Shown in pieces: positions 24,321 to 33,234 of a DNA stretch of 64,000 bases; position 1 is the first letter of the stretch, and the number at the start of each line of letters is the position of its first letter. The position numbers and the translations under genes are program-made. This stretch comes from Candidatus Metalachnospira gallinarum. GTDB lineage: Bacteria > Bacillota > Clostridia > Lachnospirales > Anaerotignaceae. The notes under the pieces were generated by a model that worked only from the letters and a program-made list of their open reading frames with translations, was not told where the DNA came from and did no database searches. The stretch covers positions 1 through 64,000 of the forward strand of contig CAJFHC010000009.1 of the NCBI GenBank assembly GCA_904378045.1, written 5' to 3'.

Positions 24321-26306
24321 ATGCAGGAAATGATTATAAACGGATTGCTTGCCGTTATCATAATAATGTCCGCCTTTCTGCTTCTAACGGGAAAAAACAG
24401 AGGGCTGACAAAAAAACAGAAAAAAACGCTTATCAGGATACTTGTTTCAACAGTTGTTTTACTGCTTTTGCAGCTATTTGCAAAAAACATTCCCGACACC
24501 GCATATATCCTCTGCCTTGTGCTCTATCTTGCCGATTATCTTATAATTGGCTATGACATACTCATAAAGGCTTTTAAGGGCATAAAAAACGGACAGGTGT
24601 TTGACGAAAGCTTTCTTATGGCCATAGCTACCGTTGGAGCCATAGCCCTTGCTCTTTACGAGAGGAGCGCGGATTATACCGAGGCCATAGCGGTAATGCT
24701 TTTCTATCAGGTCGGAGAATGGTTCCAGAGCTACGCCGTGGGGAAAAGCCGCAGGAACATAAGCGATCTTATGGACATCCGCCCGGATTACGCCAATATC
24801 GAAAACAACGGCACGCTTGAGAAGATAGATCCTGATGAGGTGGAAATAGGAAGCGAGATAATCGTCCGCCCCGGAGAAAAGGTACCCATAGACGGAGTCG
24901 TTATTGAGGGGCAGTCAAGCCTTAATACAAGCGCCCTTACCGGCGAGAGCCTCCCCAGGGACGTTAAGGAGGGCGATGAGATAATAAGCGGATGCATAAA
25001 CATGACCGGCCTTCTGAAAATAAAAACAACAAAAGAATTTGGAGAATCTACCGTATCAAAAATACTTGATCTGGTTGAAAACGCCAGCTCAAGAAAATCA
25101 AAGTCCGAGGATTTCATATCAAAATTCGCGAGGGTATATACACCGGCAGTATGCGCCGCCGCCGTTGCCCTTGCCATAATTCCGCCGATGGTCAGAATGT
25201 TTGTATTCGGGGCGGAAGCCGGATGGGAAACATGGATATACAGGGCTCTGACATTCCTCGTTATTTCCTGCCCCTGCGCCCTTGTCATAAGCATACCGCT
25301 GTCGTTTTTCGCCGGCATCGGAGGGGCGAGCAAGGAGGGAATACTTATAAAGGGTTCCAACTACCTCGAGACTCTTTCAAAGACAGGAACGGTCGTATTC
25401 GACAAGACAGGAACTCTTACACAGGGCGTATTTGAGGTTAATGGAATACATCACAGCGAGATGGAAAACGAGAAACTTATTGAGTACGCCGCGCTTGCGG
25501 AAAGCTCTTCGTCCCATCCCATAAGCAGGAGCCTGCAAAGGGCCTATGGAAAGACGATCGACAGGAGCCGTGTCTCCGACGTCAGGGAGATAAGCGGAAA
25601 CGGCGTTATTGCCAAAGTCGACGGAATTGAGGTGGCCGCCGGAAACGACAAGCTGATGAAAAGCCTCGGCGTGGAGCCTATAGACTGCCACAGCATAGGA
25701 ACAATAATCCATATGGCCGTTGACGGAAAATACGCCGGGCATATAGTCATATCGGACATAATAAAGCCTCACTCAAGGCAGGCCGTAGAGGAGCTTAAGG
25801 CCGCGGGAATACAAAAAACCGTAATGCTTACCGGAGACACAAGGAAGGTTGCCGAGCGTGTAGGAAAAGAAATAGGAATAGATATGATATACAGCGAGTT
25901 GCTTCCGGCGGATAAGGTGGAAAAGGTGGAGGAACTGCTGGCCGGAAAAGACGGAAGAACAAAGCTGGCCTTTGTCGGGGACGGAATAAATGACGCTCCG
26001 GTTCTCGGAAGGGCGGACATAGGAATAGCGATGGGAGCCATGGGTTCCGACGCGGCGATAGAAGCCGCTGACGTGGTTCTTATGGACGACGATCCTATAA
26101 AAATATCAAAGGCTGTAAAAATATCAAGAAAATGCATTGGCATAGTCTATCAGAACATTGTTTTCGCCATTGGAATAAAGCTCATATGCCTCGTTCTCGG
26201 CGCCCTTGGCATAGCCAATATGTGGCTGGCCATATTCGCCGACGTGGGCGTTATGATAATAGCCGTGCTTAACGCTATAAGAGCTTTATTCGTGAAAAAT
26301 CTTTAA
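24321..26306 (+). CDS. P1B-type heavy-metal efflux ATPase (Cd/Zn/Pb type)
   Basis: An integral membrane pump of 661 residues. Two N-terminal helices precede the family's usual helix pair. The actuator domain has TGES (ALTGESLPRD). The metal-site helix carries SCPCALV, the CPC form found in Zn/Cd/Pb exporters. The phosphorylation motif DKTGTLT (aspartate near residue 360), HP (SSSHPIS) and GDGINDAP follow. The C-terminal helix contains the GVMIIAVLNAIRAL segment, including the conserved aspartate region of ZntA/CadA. There is no N-terminal HMA domain; a separate HMA protein is encoded just upstream. Substrate Zn/Cd/Pb is inferred from CPC and the ArsR neighbour. Confidence 0.93.
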   Translation: MQEMIINGLLAVIIIMSAFLLLTGKNRGLTKKQKKTLIRILVSTVVLLLLQLFAKNIPDTAYILCLVLYLADYLIIGYDILIKAFKGIKNGQVFDESFLMAIATVGAIALALYERSADYTEAIAVMLFYQVGEWFQSYAVGKSRRNISDLMDIRPDYANIENNGTLEKIDPDEVEIGSEIIVRPGEKVPIDGVVIEGQSSLNTSALTGESLPRDVKEGDEIISGCINMTGLLKIKTTKEFGESTVSKILDLVENASSRKSKSEDFISKFARVYTPAVCAAAVALAIIPPMVRMFVFGAEAGWETWIYRALTFLVISCPCALVISIPLSFFAGIGGASKEGILIKGSNYLETLSKTGTVVFDKTGTLTQGVFEVNGIHHSEMENEKLIEYAALAESSSSHPISRSLQRAYGKTIDRSRVSDVREISGNGVIAKVDGIEVAAGNDKLMKSLGVEPIDCHSIGTIIHMAVDGKYAGHIVISDIIKPHSRQAVEELKAAGIQKTVMLTGDTRKVAERVGKEIGIDMIYSELLPADKVEKVEELLAGKDGRTKLAFVGDGINDAPVLGRADIGIAMGAMGSDAAIEAADVVLMDDDPIKISKAVKISRKCIGIVYQNIVFAIGIKLICLVLGALGIANMWLAIFADVGVMIIAVLNAIRALFVKNL

Positions 26307-26320
26307 ATATCAATATAAAA

Positions 26321-26348
26321 CCCCCAGCCAGTCTGGGGGCGATTTTTT
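26321..26348 (+). terminator. Terminator after the metal ATPase
   Basis: CCCCCAG at 26321-26327 pairs with CTGGGGG at 26333-26339, followed by six T at 26343-26348. Confidence 0.88.
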
Positions 26349-26354
26349 GCAGAC

Positions 26355-26389
26355 AACAGCTTAACGGATAACAGCTTAACGGATAACAG
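26355..26389. repeat. Tandem 15-bp repeat at the island edge
   Basis: AACAGCTTAACGGAT is present in 2.3 uninterrupted, identical copies, at the left edge of the accessory region just after the ATPase terminator. No gene covers it. Confidence 0.7.
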
Positions 26390-26490
26390 AGAAAACGCAG
26401 GCTGATATTTGACAGCCGGTTTGTCTGATCAGTTGTCTGCATGGTTGTTTGATTGGTTGGGACTTTTGTTGGAGTTTATTTATAATGGAT

Positions 26491-26781
26491 TTACGAATTC
26501 ATCATATTCTTTAATAAAGAAATTAGCTTCGCCTGCGCGGATTCGGGCGTTTTCTCCGGTTCGTTTTGACACGTTAAGTAGCATAGAGCGTCATTCCATT
26601 CCCAAAGAGAGCATGCGTTCGCAGGAATTTCTTCAATTTCTTTGATTAATCGTCTGATCTCAAGTTTATTCAGAAAACGCAGATTGGAAATATATGTACA
26701 ATCCATACGATGTGCCAAATAATCTAATAAAGGCAAATGCAATGATGTTTGACATGTTTCAGATGGTATGCGTGTTTCCAT
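26491..26781 (-). CDS. Hypothetical protein, 96 residues
   Basis: A small, mildly acidic cytoplasmic protein with three cysteines and an alternating helical pattern (LNKLEIRRLIKEIEEIP). AAAGGGGTG lies seven bases before the ATG, supporting translation. It lies downstream of the giant surface-protein gene, after its terminator, in the same direction. No family is recognised. Confidence 0.55.
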   Translation of the reverse strand: METRIPSETCQTSLHLPLLDYLAHRMDCTYISNLRFLNKLEIRRLIKEIEEIPANACSLWEWNDALCYLTCQNEPEKTPESAQAKLISLLKNMMNS

Positions 26782-26839
26782 CTAAAGCACCCCTTTCATA
26801 AACATTTTCAAAGAGTTATGCGTACATATTTTTTTAAGC

Positions 26840-26865
26840 AAAAAGGGAGAAAAATCTCCCTTTTT
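26840..26865 (-). terminator. Terminator of the giant surface-protein gene
   Basis: An 11-bp perfect stem (26840-26850 with 26855-26865) and a 4-nt loop, ending in T-rich arms on the minus strand. It lies 10 bp after the surface-protein stop codon. Confidence 0.85.
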
Positions 26866-26875
26866 GTTATGATGG

Positions 26876-29800
26876 TTATTTCATTAGGCTTGTCCAAATT
26901 TCCGCGTCATCCATTTCATAATAATGCCCGTTGCAAGCCTCCATAATATCGTAATATGCCCAGTTGCTTTCGTCTACATCTGTAAAATTCTTGATATCGT
27001 CTTTATTAAAGCTGATATAAGATGTATCTGCTTTTCTTTCAAGCATACGGTTCACTACGCTGACAACTTCCGCGCGTGTGATATATCTGTCTGGTTTAAT
27101 AGTACCGTCCGGATAACCGCTGATCCAGCCGCGGTTATATGCCATTTCTACAAAATTCTTTGCCCAATGGCTGTCGGGAAGGTCACTGAAATAAACGTCT
27201 CCTGTTTCTTTCAGATTATCAAAATTTGCCGCGATTGTCGCAAATTCCGCTCTTGTAATAGGGGCGTTAGGACGGAAAGTGGAGTCAGGATAGCCGTTTA
27301 TGATACCGAGACTTTCAATATATCCAATGCGGTCGGAATACCACTCATTTTCATTCACATCAATGAAAGAAGACGAATCATAGCTGTCAAAATCCTCATC
27401 AAGCAGTCTGGAGAACATTACAGCCACTTCCGCCCTTGTAATGTACTGGTTGGGCTTGAATGTACCGTCCATATAGCCGGAAATATATGCGAAATGATCT
27501 TCTTTATTCAGCGAAGGAACGTCATCATATACGGTCTGATCGGAAGAAGGCTCGTGTTCTTTTGAATCGTCCTTATCGTCATCCCTATCCGATTCCTCCT
27601 CGTCTAAAGAGAAACTTCCGCCGCCGCTGCGTTTTGTTACGGTCAGCTTATAAGACGCTTCCGCTTCCGTGAAATTGTCCGAACCTTCCGCTGTAGCGGT
27701 AATTACCGCGGTGCCTCTGCCTACAATGGTTACTTCTCCGGTAACTGCGTTTACCTTCGCCACATCCTCATTATCGCTTTCGTATGTGATTTTGCCAAAT
27801 ACTTTTATCTTTGTCAGAGGATTTGTGAAGTCAGAGGAGTTTGTCTTTTTGGACACTCGTGTTTCTTTATATTCGATATCCTGATTTGCTTTCAGAATAT
27901 TTACCGTAACTCCGTCCATATCGGCAAATGTATAATACGCGCTATCATTGCCGATTAAAGCGTTGTCCGCGATGCGGACAGGTCTGTTGTTTCCGGCGTC
28001 CGGTGTGGATAAAATTCCTTTTGTAATTTCGCCGAGACTTACATCATCTCCGCTGATTACGCCTGTAAAAGTTCCCGTTCCTTCCAGCGCGACAATGTTT
28101 GTTCCGTCATATTCGCGATCCTTTGCCGTAACGTCGCCTGTAAATGTCAAAGGTTTTTTGTTTATCGTCACTTTCAAAGTGCTATATTCACTGTCGTTTA
28201 AGTGCAGATCTTCACTGCCTCCGTAAACTACTTTAATTTCGCTGGTGCCGGCAGGAAGTATTTTTTCGGTAGTGTCATAATTTATTGCTGCCGTGCCGCG
28301 GCTGCGGTATACAGGATATCCCGGCCTGACTTCTTCATAACTTACAGGGCTTGTACCAAGAAGAGTATCTCCGTAATAAAATGCCGCTGTATTGGGCTGA
28401 ACGCTGGTTCTGCTGAGCGTGGATGTTTCCGCAAGTTCGATATTTGCTGTAAGTGCGATTGTATCACCATAGGTGCATGTAATATCTTCCGCGGCTACCT
28501 GAGTATCCGCTTTTGTGATAGTAACCGTGACATTCTCAAACCCAATATCATATTTATCACTGTCAGTTCCGCTTAAGTCTATCATCGGATACACAAGAAT
28601 ATCCTCGCCAAAAGGCGCATAAACCATACCCCAGTATCCCTCGCCTAAGTAGGCTTCTATGCCTTCTGCGGCAATAATGCTTACGTCATCGCCGGGCAAA
28701 ACGCCGGTTAACTGCAAATTGGAGATAGGCACTGTCATGGATTTATAGGATGCTTTAGAGTATTCAGTTTCATAATCAGGATCGGTTGGTTCTGCCGTTA
28801 TCAGGTCATATATATTGATATATTCTCTGTCCTCGGCGGTAAAGCTTACGATTACATCTCTTCGCGCAATGCGGAAAGATTTACCGCTGGAATATCTGCT
28901 CGCGTTAAATATGTCATTTTCCTGATATTTCGCAAAGAAATAGAGTGAGCCAATTTCCGATGTGTCCGCCGTGTATTCAAATACGGCGGTTACCGTGCCG
29001 TCATCGTTAAATACTGTTTTAGCCGTGCCAAGATATTTGTAATCACCAGCGGATGGAGAGGAGTTTGCGGCATAATAGAAATCTACTTTGCCTTTTGAAT
29101 TTTCCTCCGTCATGGTAAGTCCGCTTCCGGATACCGTGGCGGTAACGAAAATGGTTTTCTCTGTGTCGCCGTACTGCAATTCATCTTTAGAAAGAGAAAC
29201 CGTTACAGTAGGCGGAATTTTTTTGATCGTTACGGTCAATGTTCCTAACTCAGGCAGTTTATACCAGTCTTTATCCTCGCCTGTCAGCGTGCAGGAAAGG
29301 GTTACCTCTATGTCTTCTCCCGGAAGAGCTGTTGCAGCTGTTCCCTTGTTTGCGTTGAGCAAGCTTACATCATCTCTGACGCTGTCGTCTTCCTCTATGC
29401 CGTCTGTGATGCGAAGACTTCTGATGGTTACGTCTGTTGTGCCGTTATAGTTTCTGTCTACAGCGTAAGCGTTTGTAGAAAGTGTAAGCTGTTTTTGGGA
29501 CAGGGTTACAGGAATTTCAACCTCAGATCCATTCAGTGAGGAACTGCCGCCGAATACTGCCGTTACGGTGCTTTCGCCGACAGGGATTCCTTTGGATACG
29601 GTTGGATATTTCAGCGTCGCCGTGCCTCTGCCCGTTGTGCTGACGCCGTATTTAACATCGGCTGTTCCCAAAAGCTCATCTTTTTCGTTATAAAAACTTA
29701 CGGTATCTTCTTTGACTGAAAATGTGCTTATTTCAGGAGAGGATTTCTGAATGCTTACACTCAGCGTAAGCGTATCGCCGTAGGTTCCCTGAACCGCCTG

Positions 29801-31906
29801 CGTAACTATATCTGAATCACTCGTGCTTATGGTAAAAGTTATTTTTGCCGTTGCTTCGCCGATGGTAATTTCAGCCGTGTATGTGCCGCCTTCCACAGGC
29901 GTTACGATTTGATTATCCTTGTCGCGGTGGATAACACGGACATCTCCGCCATGCCAGCCTTTGGATTTTTCTGTCGTGGCTGTTTTCTCGGTTCCGTCAT
30001 ATACTGCGGAAGCGGGAGGAATAAGCGTTATTGTTTCATAGTGCTCTTCATCAGCGGTATCCTTTTCGATAATAACGCCGGGGTTATTATCGTCAATTTC
30101 GTAGTATAATGTGGATTCTACGCCGTTGGTCCATTTCGCGTAATAGGTATTTCCATTGCTGAAAGAAGAAGCCTTCGTATTAAAATCAGCGTCTTCATAC
30201 CAGCCGTCAAATTCCCAGCCTGCTTTTGAAGGCTCTATCGGTTTGGATTCTAATGCATCGGGTTTTTCGATTAAGCCTCCGTTGGTTATAAAAACAGCTG
30301 ACCTCTCTTTGATGTTATTATTCAGAGCGTCCGCGAATGACTGGTCTTTTACATATACAAAATCATGTGGCGAATGTACAGAGATATTCATATCTTGAGC
30401 ATAGTTAACAGGTATAGTGTTCAGCCTTGTCAAATTCAAATGAAGCGAACTGCTTTGCGGCAAAGAAACAGCGTAAATACCTAATTTTTCCACGGTACTC
30501 GGCAATTCATAATATTTCGGATGGTTTTCTGTTGTTTCAGAAGCAATAAAACTCAAAGCAGATTGATCCATGAAAGTGACAGAACTTGGTTCGTCGAATG
30601 TTACTTCACATACATCGCTCGATAAAAAAGCCATATGAGAAAGTTCTTTTAATCCTGTGCCGATACGTACTTTGATAGGATTATATATACCACAAAAACA
30701 TTCATATTCTATCTTTATAACAGTATCTGGTATATATAGTTCTTCTAAGTGAGAATTGGCAAATGTTCTTTGACCGATTTCTTTAAGATTATCATTATCC
30801 AAGTCGATCTTTTTCAATGAAGAATTACTGAAAGCACAAGTTCCGATTCGTTCTACAGTGTCGGGAAGAGTGTATTCTGTAGCTCCTGTTGTGAACTTTA
30901 CCGGAGCTTTTACAAGAATGGAGCCGTCCTTTGTAAATAAAATTTCGTCCTCTACTTTATAATATTGGTTTTCTTCAGGAATCGTAATTGATTCAAGGCA
31001 ATTATAAGATTGGGCACTAGAGTAGAAAGCTAAATCGCTGATTTCCTCAACCGTGGAAGGAAGAACAAGCTCCTTGGCGGCCGTTTCGCTTAACGCGTAA
31101 TTGCCGATATATGTAATGCCTTCTTCCACAACGATCTTTGTAATTTCATTCCTCTTGGAATACCATCCTTTGGAGTTTTGGTGATTAGGATAATCCTGTA
31201 TTTCTCCCTCGCCGGAGAAAGTAAGAATATATCCGCCGTTTCCGTCATCAACCAGAGTATATTTTACAGAGGAAGCCTTGGCGTTGTTTGCCTGCGGGGT
31301 TATGCTTTCCTGCTCAGAAATATTTGCAGGAACATTTGCTGAGTTGTTTTCAAATGTATCATCATCTTCAAGAACGCAGTCGCCTTCATGACCATCCTCT
31401 AATATACAGCCTTCCGTAACGGAGCAGGGAATCGTGGATTCCGTCTCATCCTGTTCCTCGCCGTTGTCATCTTCATCGGTCAGGCCGCCGTTTGTCTCAT
31501 CATCGCCTTCAAGAACACAGTCGCCTTCATGGCCATCCTCTAAGATACAGCCTTCCGTAACGGCGCAAGGAATTGTAAGCTCCGTTTCATTCGGTTCCTC
31601 GCCATTATCATCATCCGTTGGCAAGCCGCCGCATGTTTCGTCATGCACATGATCGCATGAATGAGCTTCTACAGCCGTGGCGTAAGAGCATTGAGCGGTA
31701 TGATCCACAATGTTATCGCCGTCCGTATCCGTGCAGTTCTGGTCACAGGGGATTTCATCCTGTTCTTCCCTATATCCGCAGCTTTCATCATGTATGTGGC
31801 TGCACTTTGATTCCTGCGTTTCTTCCGCGAATGCCATTGCCGGCGCTGCGCCAAGTGTCATGGCAAAGGTCAAAAGCAGGCATAGAATACGCTTTTTCTT
31901 TTTCAA
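26876..31906 (-). CDS. Giant S-layer-homology surface protein with LRR, MBG/Ig-like and Cys-rich repeats
   Basis: A secreted protein of 1676 residues. A signal peptide (about 1-28) is followed by a cysteine-rich acidic region (about 33-185) with a 47-residue tandem duplication around GCILEDGHEGDC. Next come BspA-type leucine-rich repeats (about 215-540) and a Listeria-Bacteroides type repeat (GWEFDGWYEDADF). A long array of MBG/YDG and Ig-like modules (about 600-1400) then leads to a Big_2-like domain (SDNEDVAKVNAVTGEVTIVG). A charged linker precedes three SLH domains (about 1475-1640, each with GYPDGT-like and ITRAE motifs) that bind secondary wall polymers. It is therefore a wall-anchored adhesin or matrix protein. 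The start is TTG 31906, nine bases after AGGAG. The leader contains one inverted repeat of the invertible segment, so expression is probably phase variable. Confidence 0.92.
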   Translation of the reverse strand: MKKKKRILCLLLTFAMTLGAAPAMAFAEETQESKCSHIHDESCGYREEQDEIPCDQNCTDTDGDNIVDHTAQCSYATAVEAHSCDHVHDETCGGLPTDDDNGEEPNETELTIPCAVTEGCILEDGHEGDCVLEGDDETNGGLTDEDDNGEEQDETESTIPCSVTEGCILEDGHEGDCVLEDDDTFENNSANVPANISEQESITPQANNAKASSVKYTLVDDGNGGYILTFSGEGEIQDYPNHQNSKGWYSKRNEITKIVVEEGITYIGNYALSETAAKELVLPSTVEEISDLAFYSSAQSYNCLESITIPEENQYYKVEDEILFTKDGSILVKAPVKFTTGATEYTLPDTVERIGTCAFSNSSLKKIDLDNDNLKEIGQRTFANSHLEELYIPDTVIKIEYECFCGIYNPIKVRIGTGLKELSHMAFLSSDVCEVTFDEPSSVTFMDQSALSFIASETTENHPKYYELPSTVEKLGIYAVSLPQSSSLHLNLTRLNTIPVNYAQDMNISVHSPHDFVYVKDQSFADALNNNIKERSAVFITNGGLIEKPDALESKPIEPSKAGWEFDGWYEDADFNTKASSFSNGNTYYAKWTNGVESTLYYEIDDNNPGVIIEKDTADEEHYETITLIPPASAVYDGTEKTATTEKSKGWHGGDVRVIHRDKDNQIVTPVEGGTYTAEITIGEATAKITFTISTSDSDIVTQAVQGTYGDTLTLSVSIQKSSPEISTFSVKEDTVSFYNEKDELLGTADVKYGVSTTGRGTATLKYPTVSKGIPVGESTVTAVFGGSSSLNGSEVEIPVTLSQKQLTLSTNAYAVDRNYNGTTDVTIRSLRITDGIEEDDSVRDDVSLLNANKGTAATALPGEDIEVTLSCTLTGEDKDWYKLPELGTLTVTIKKIPPTVTVSLSKDELQYGDTEKTIFVTATVSGSGLTMTEENSKGKVDFYYAANSSPSAGDYKYLGTAKTVFNDDGTVTAVFEYTADTSEIGSLYFFAKYQENDIFNASRYSSGKSFRIARRDVIVSFTAEDREYINIYDLITAEPTDPDYETEYSKASYKSMTVPISNLQLTGVLPGDDVSIIAAEGIEAYLGEGYWGMVYAPFGEDILVYPMIDLSGTDSDKYDIGFENVTVTITKADTQVAAEDITCTYGDTIALTANIELAETSTLSRTSVQPNTAAFYYGDTLLGTSPVSYEEVRPGYPVYRSRGTAAINYDTTEKILPAGTSEIKVVYGGSEDLHLNDSEYSTLKVTINKKPLTFTGDVTAKDREYDGTNIVALEGTGTFTGVISGDDVSLGEITKGILSTPDAGNNRPVRIADNALIGNDSAYYTFADMDGVTVNILKANQDIEYKETRVSKKTNSSDFTNPLTKIKVFGKITYESDNEDVAKVNAVTGEVTIVGRGTAVITATAEGSDNFTEAEASYKLTVTKRSGGGSFSLDEEESDRDDDKDDSKEHEPSSDQTVYDDVPSLNKEDHFAYISGYMDGTFKPNQYITRAEVAVMFSRLLDEDFDSYDSSSFIDVNENEWYSDRIGYIESLGIINGYPDSTFRPNAPITRAEFATIAANFDNLKETGDVYFSDLPDSHWAKNFVEMAYNRGWISGYPDGTIKPDRYITRAEVVSVVNRMLERKADTSYISFNKDDIKNFTDVDESNWAYYDIMEACNGHYYEMDDAEIWTSLMK

Positions 31907-32019
31907 GACATATCACTCCTTATAGTATTTATTGAAAAAAGAAATCATATTGTTTTATGCCTTTGCGCTGATAAATGCTTTGCCCTGTATGCTCGCGATG
32001 GGTAATTTTTTATTAAATC

Positions 32020-32044
32020 TTATATATTAAGTTTATATATTAAG
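32020..32044. repeat. 12-bp direct repeats in the surface-protein leader
   Basis: TTATATATTAAG occurs at 32020-32031 and 32033-32044, a 13-bp period, between the left inverted repeat and the surface-protein start. It could be a regulator site or promoter-like AT-rich DNA; no function is shown. Confidence 0.4.
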
Positions 32045-32084
32045 CGGTTTAGATATTTTTTCAGCTCCTTTCTAAAGAGAACTA

Positions 32085-32387
32085 AACAGAATTCTGATTC
32101 TGTTGTAATTATATAATGACAAATATGTGCGCTTTTTGAGAGTACGCCCTTTGAACTCCAAAAATAAGTCTCATTCTTAACGTAAATCGCTTGAATAGCT
32201 TTATATTTCAGACCGAAAAAACAAAAAACTGATTCGGTCTATTTAATATGCCATAATAATTCTTTTATTGACCTTGTTTTTTTGAGCTTATGCTTATATA
32301 ATATTAATATGTATTGTTCTGTGCTGTGAATAAGCTGATAATGTAATGTTGTACCGTATTTATTTACAACAGAATCAGAATTCTGTT
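32085..32387. repeat. Invertible DNA segment with 24-bp perfect inverted repeats
   Basis: The 24 bases at 32085-32108 are the exact reverse complement of 32364-32387, enclosing 255 bp with no gene. Each repeat contains a 20-bp dyad: AACAGAAT, four asymmetric bases, ATTCTGTT. This is the layout of a tyrosine-recombinase core site. The right repeat reaches into the stop codon of the adjacent recombinase. Because the repeats are identical, inversion would leave that gene intact. The left repeat is 178 bp before the surface-protein start. The segment holds promoter-like sequences and a hairpin (32210-32217 with 32233-32240). Phase switching of the surface gene is inferred from this arrangement. 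Confidence 0.85.
32268..32302 (+). promoter_or_regulatory. Candidate mobile promoter inside the invertible segment
   Basis: A perfect TATAAT lies at 32297-32302 with TTGTTT 17 bp upstream (32274-32279); TTGACC at 32268 lies 23 bp upstream. It points right, towards the recombinase 3' end and away from the surface gene. After inversion it would sit about 60 bp from the left repeat and face the surface gene. A weaker leftward candidate (TTCACA 32330-32325, 18 bp, TAATAT 32306-32301) is also present, so the state shown cannot be fixed from sequence alone. Confidence 0.4.
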
Positions 32388-33234
32388 ATAATATCAGCCG
32401 CATTTTTTCCAGTTTTTTTCTGTGGCTTTCGCCCGTTTCCATAATATAAATACGAGTTGTTTCTATGCTGGCATGACCTAATAAATCCGCCAGCTTTGCT
32501 ATATCCTTTTCTACGCTGTAAAATACGCGCGCAAAAAGATGACGCAGATTGTGCGGAAATACTTTTCCCGCTTCCACTCCGGCGTCATGGCATAGCTCTT
32601 TCATTTCACGCCAAACATTGCATCTGTTAAGGACATTCCCTTTTCGGGAAAGAAAGACGGGGCCGCTTAAGATGCCCTGCTTTTTAATGTAATTTTTCAA
32701 AAGCTGCTGGAGCTTCTTAGGAAGAAAAATAACTCGCTGTTTTCCTTTGCAATCCACGTTGGCATACCCCGATTTAACTGCTTCCACTGTGATAAACTGC
32801 AGTTCTGATATGCGTATTCCGGTAGCGCAAATAGTTTGAAGGACTAAAGAAAGCCGTAATTTTCCTTTTTTCTGTGCGGTTTGAACCAGTCTGAGATATT
32901 CTTCTTTTGACAAATCCTTTTCTTTTTCCATAAAAATGCGTTTTTGACGTTTTAATGTCTTTACACAGCAATCGAATCTCCCCATAAAACGGAATAAACC
33001 GTTTGCCGCTATGATTTTGCCGTTGATGGTAGATACCGAGTAGTCTTTTTTAATCAAGTTCTGTTTCCATAGGCATACGCCGTTTTTTTCAATTTTTGCA
33101 CCAATACCAAGAAATTGATAAAGATCCCAAATATCTTTTTTATATTTCGCGATTGTACTTTGTCTGCATTCCTGTTCGTGAAGATAAGAAATATAATCGC
33201 CCAACATTTCCAATGAGATAAACTGGTTATCCAT
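32386..33234 (-). CDS. Tyrosine recombinase, likely invertase of the adjacent switch
   Basis: A protein of 282 residues of the XerC/D-like phage-integrase family. The N-terminal SAM-like core-binding domain (about 5-90) is followed by the catalytic domain (about 105-282). Catalytic residues visible are the first Arg in CATGIRISEL, HNLRHLFA (HxxR), LLGHASIETTRIY (His/Trp position and nucleophilic Tyr in TRIYI). GAGGAGGA lies seven bases before the ATG. The protein is small, has no excisionase or phage partners, and ends exactly at the right inverted repeat of the 255-bp segment. Dedicated tyrosine recombinases next to invertible promoters are known from Clostridium and Bacteroides, so this is the probable switch enzyme. 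A remnant of an integrated element is the alternative. Confidence 0.9.
   Translation of the reverse strand: MDNQFISLEMLGDYISYLHEQECRQSTIAKYKKDIWDLYQFLGIGAKIEKNGVCLWKQNLIKKDYSVSTINGKIIAANGLFRFMGRFDCCVKTLKRQKRIFMEKEKDLSKEEYLRLVQTAQKKGKLRLSLVLQTICATGIRISELQFITVEAVKSGYANVDCKGKQRVIFLPKKLQQLLKNYIKKQGILSGPVFLSRKGNVLNRCNVWREMKELCHDAGVEAGKVFPHNLRHLFARVFYSVEKDIAKLADLLGHASIETTRIYIMETGESHRKKLEKMRLIL

Noticed and set aside
26355-26389. Tandem 15-mers as a CRISPR array
   Set aside because: Repeats are directly adjacent with no spacers, fewer than three full copies and no cas genes.
26924-27565. Plus-strand frame opposite the SLH domains of the surface protein
   Set aside because: Antisense to three recognisable SLH domains.
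32386-33234. Recombinase as evidence for a prophage or conjugative element
   Set aside because: No phage, excision, relaxase or replication genes are nearby and no tRNA attachment site is seen. The invertible segment explains it better.
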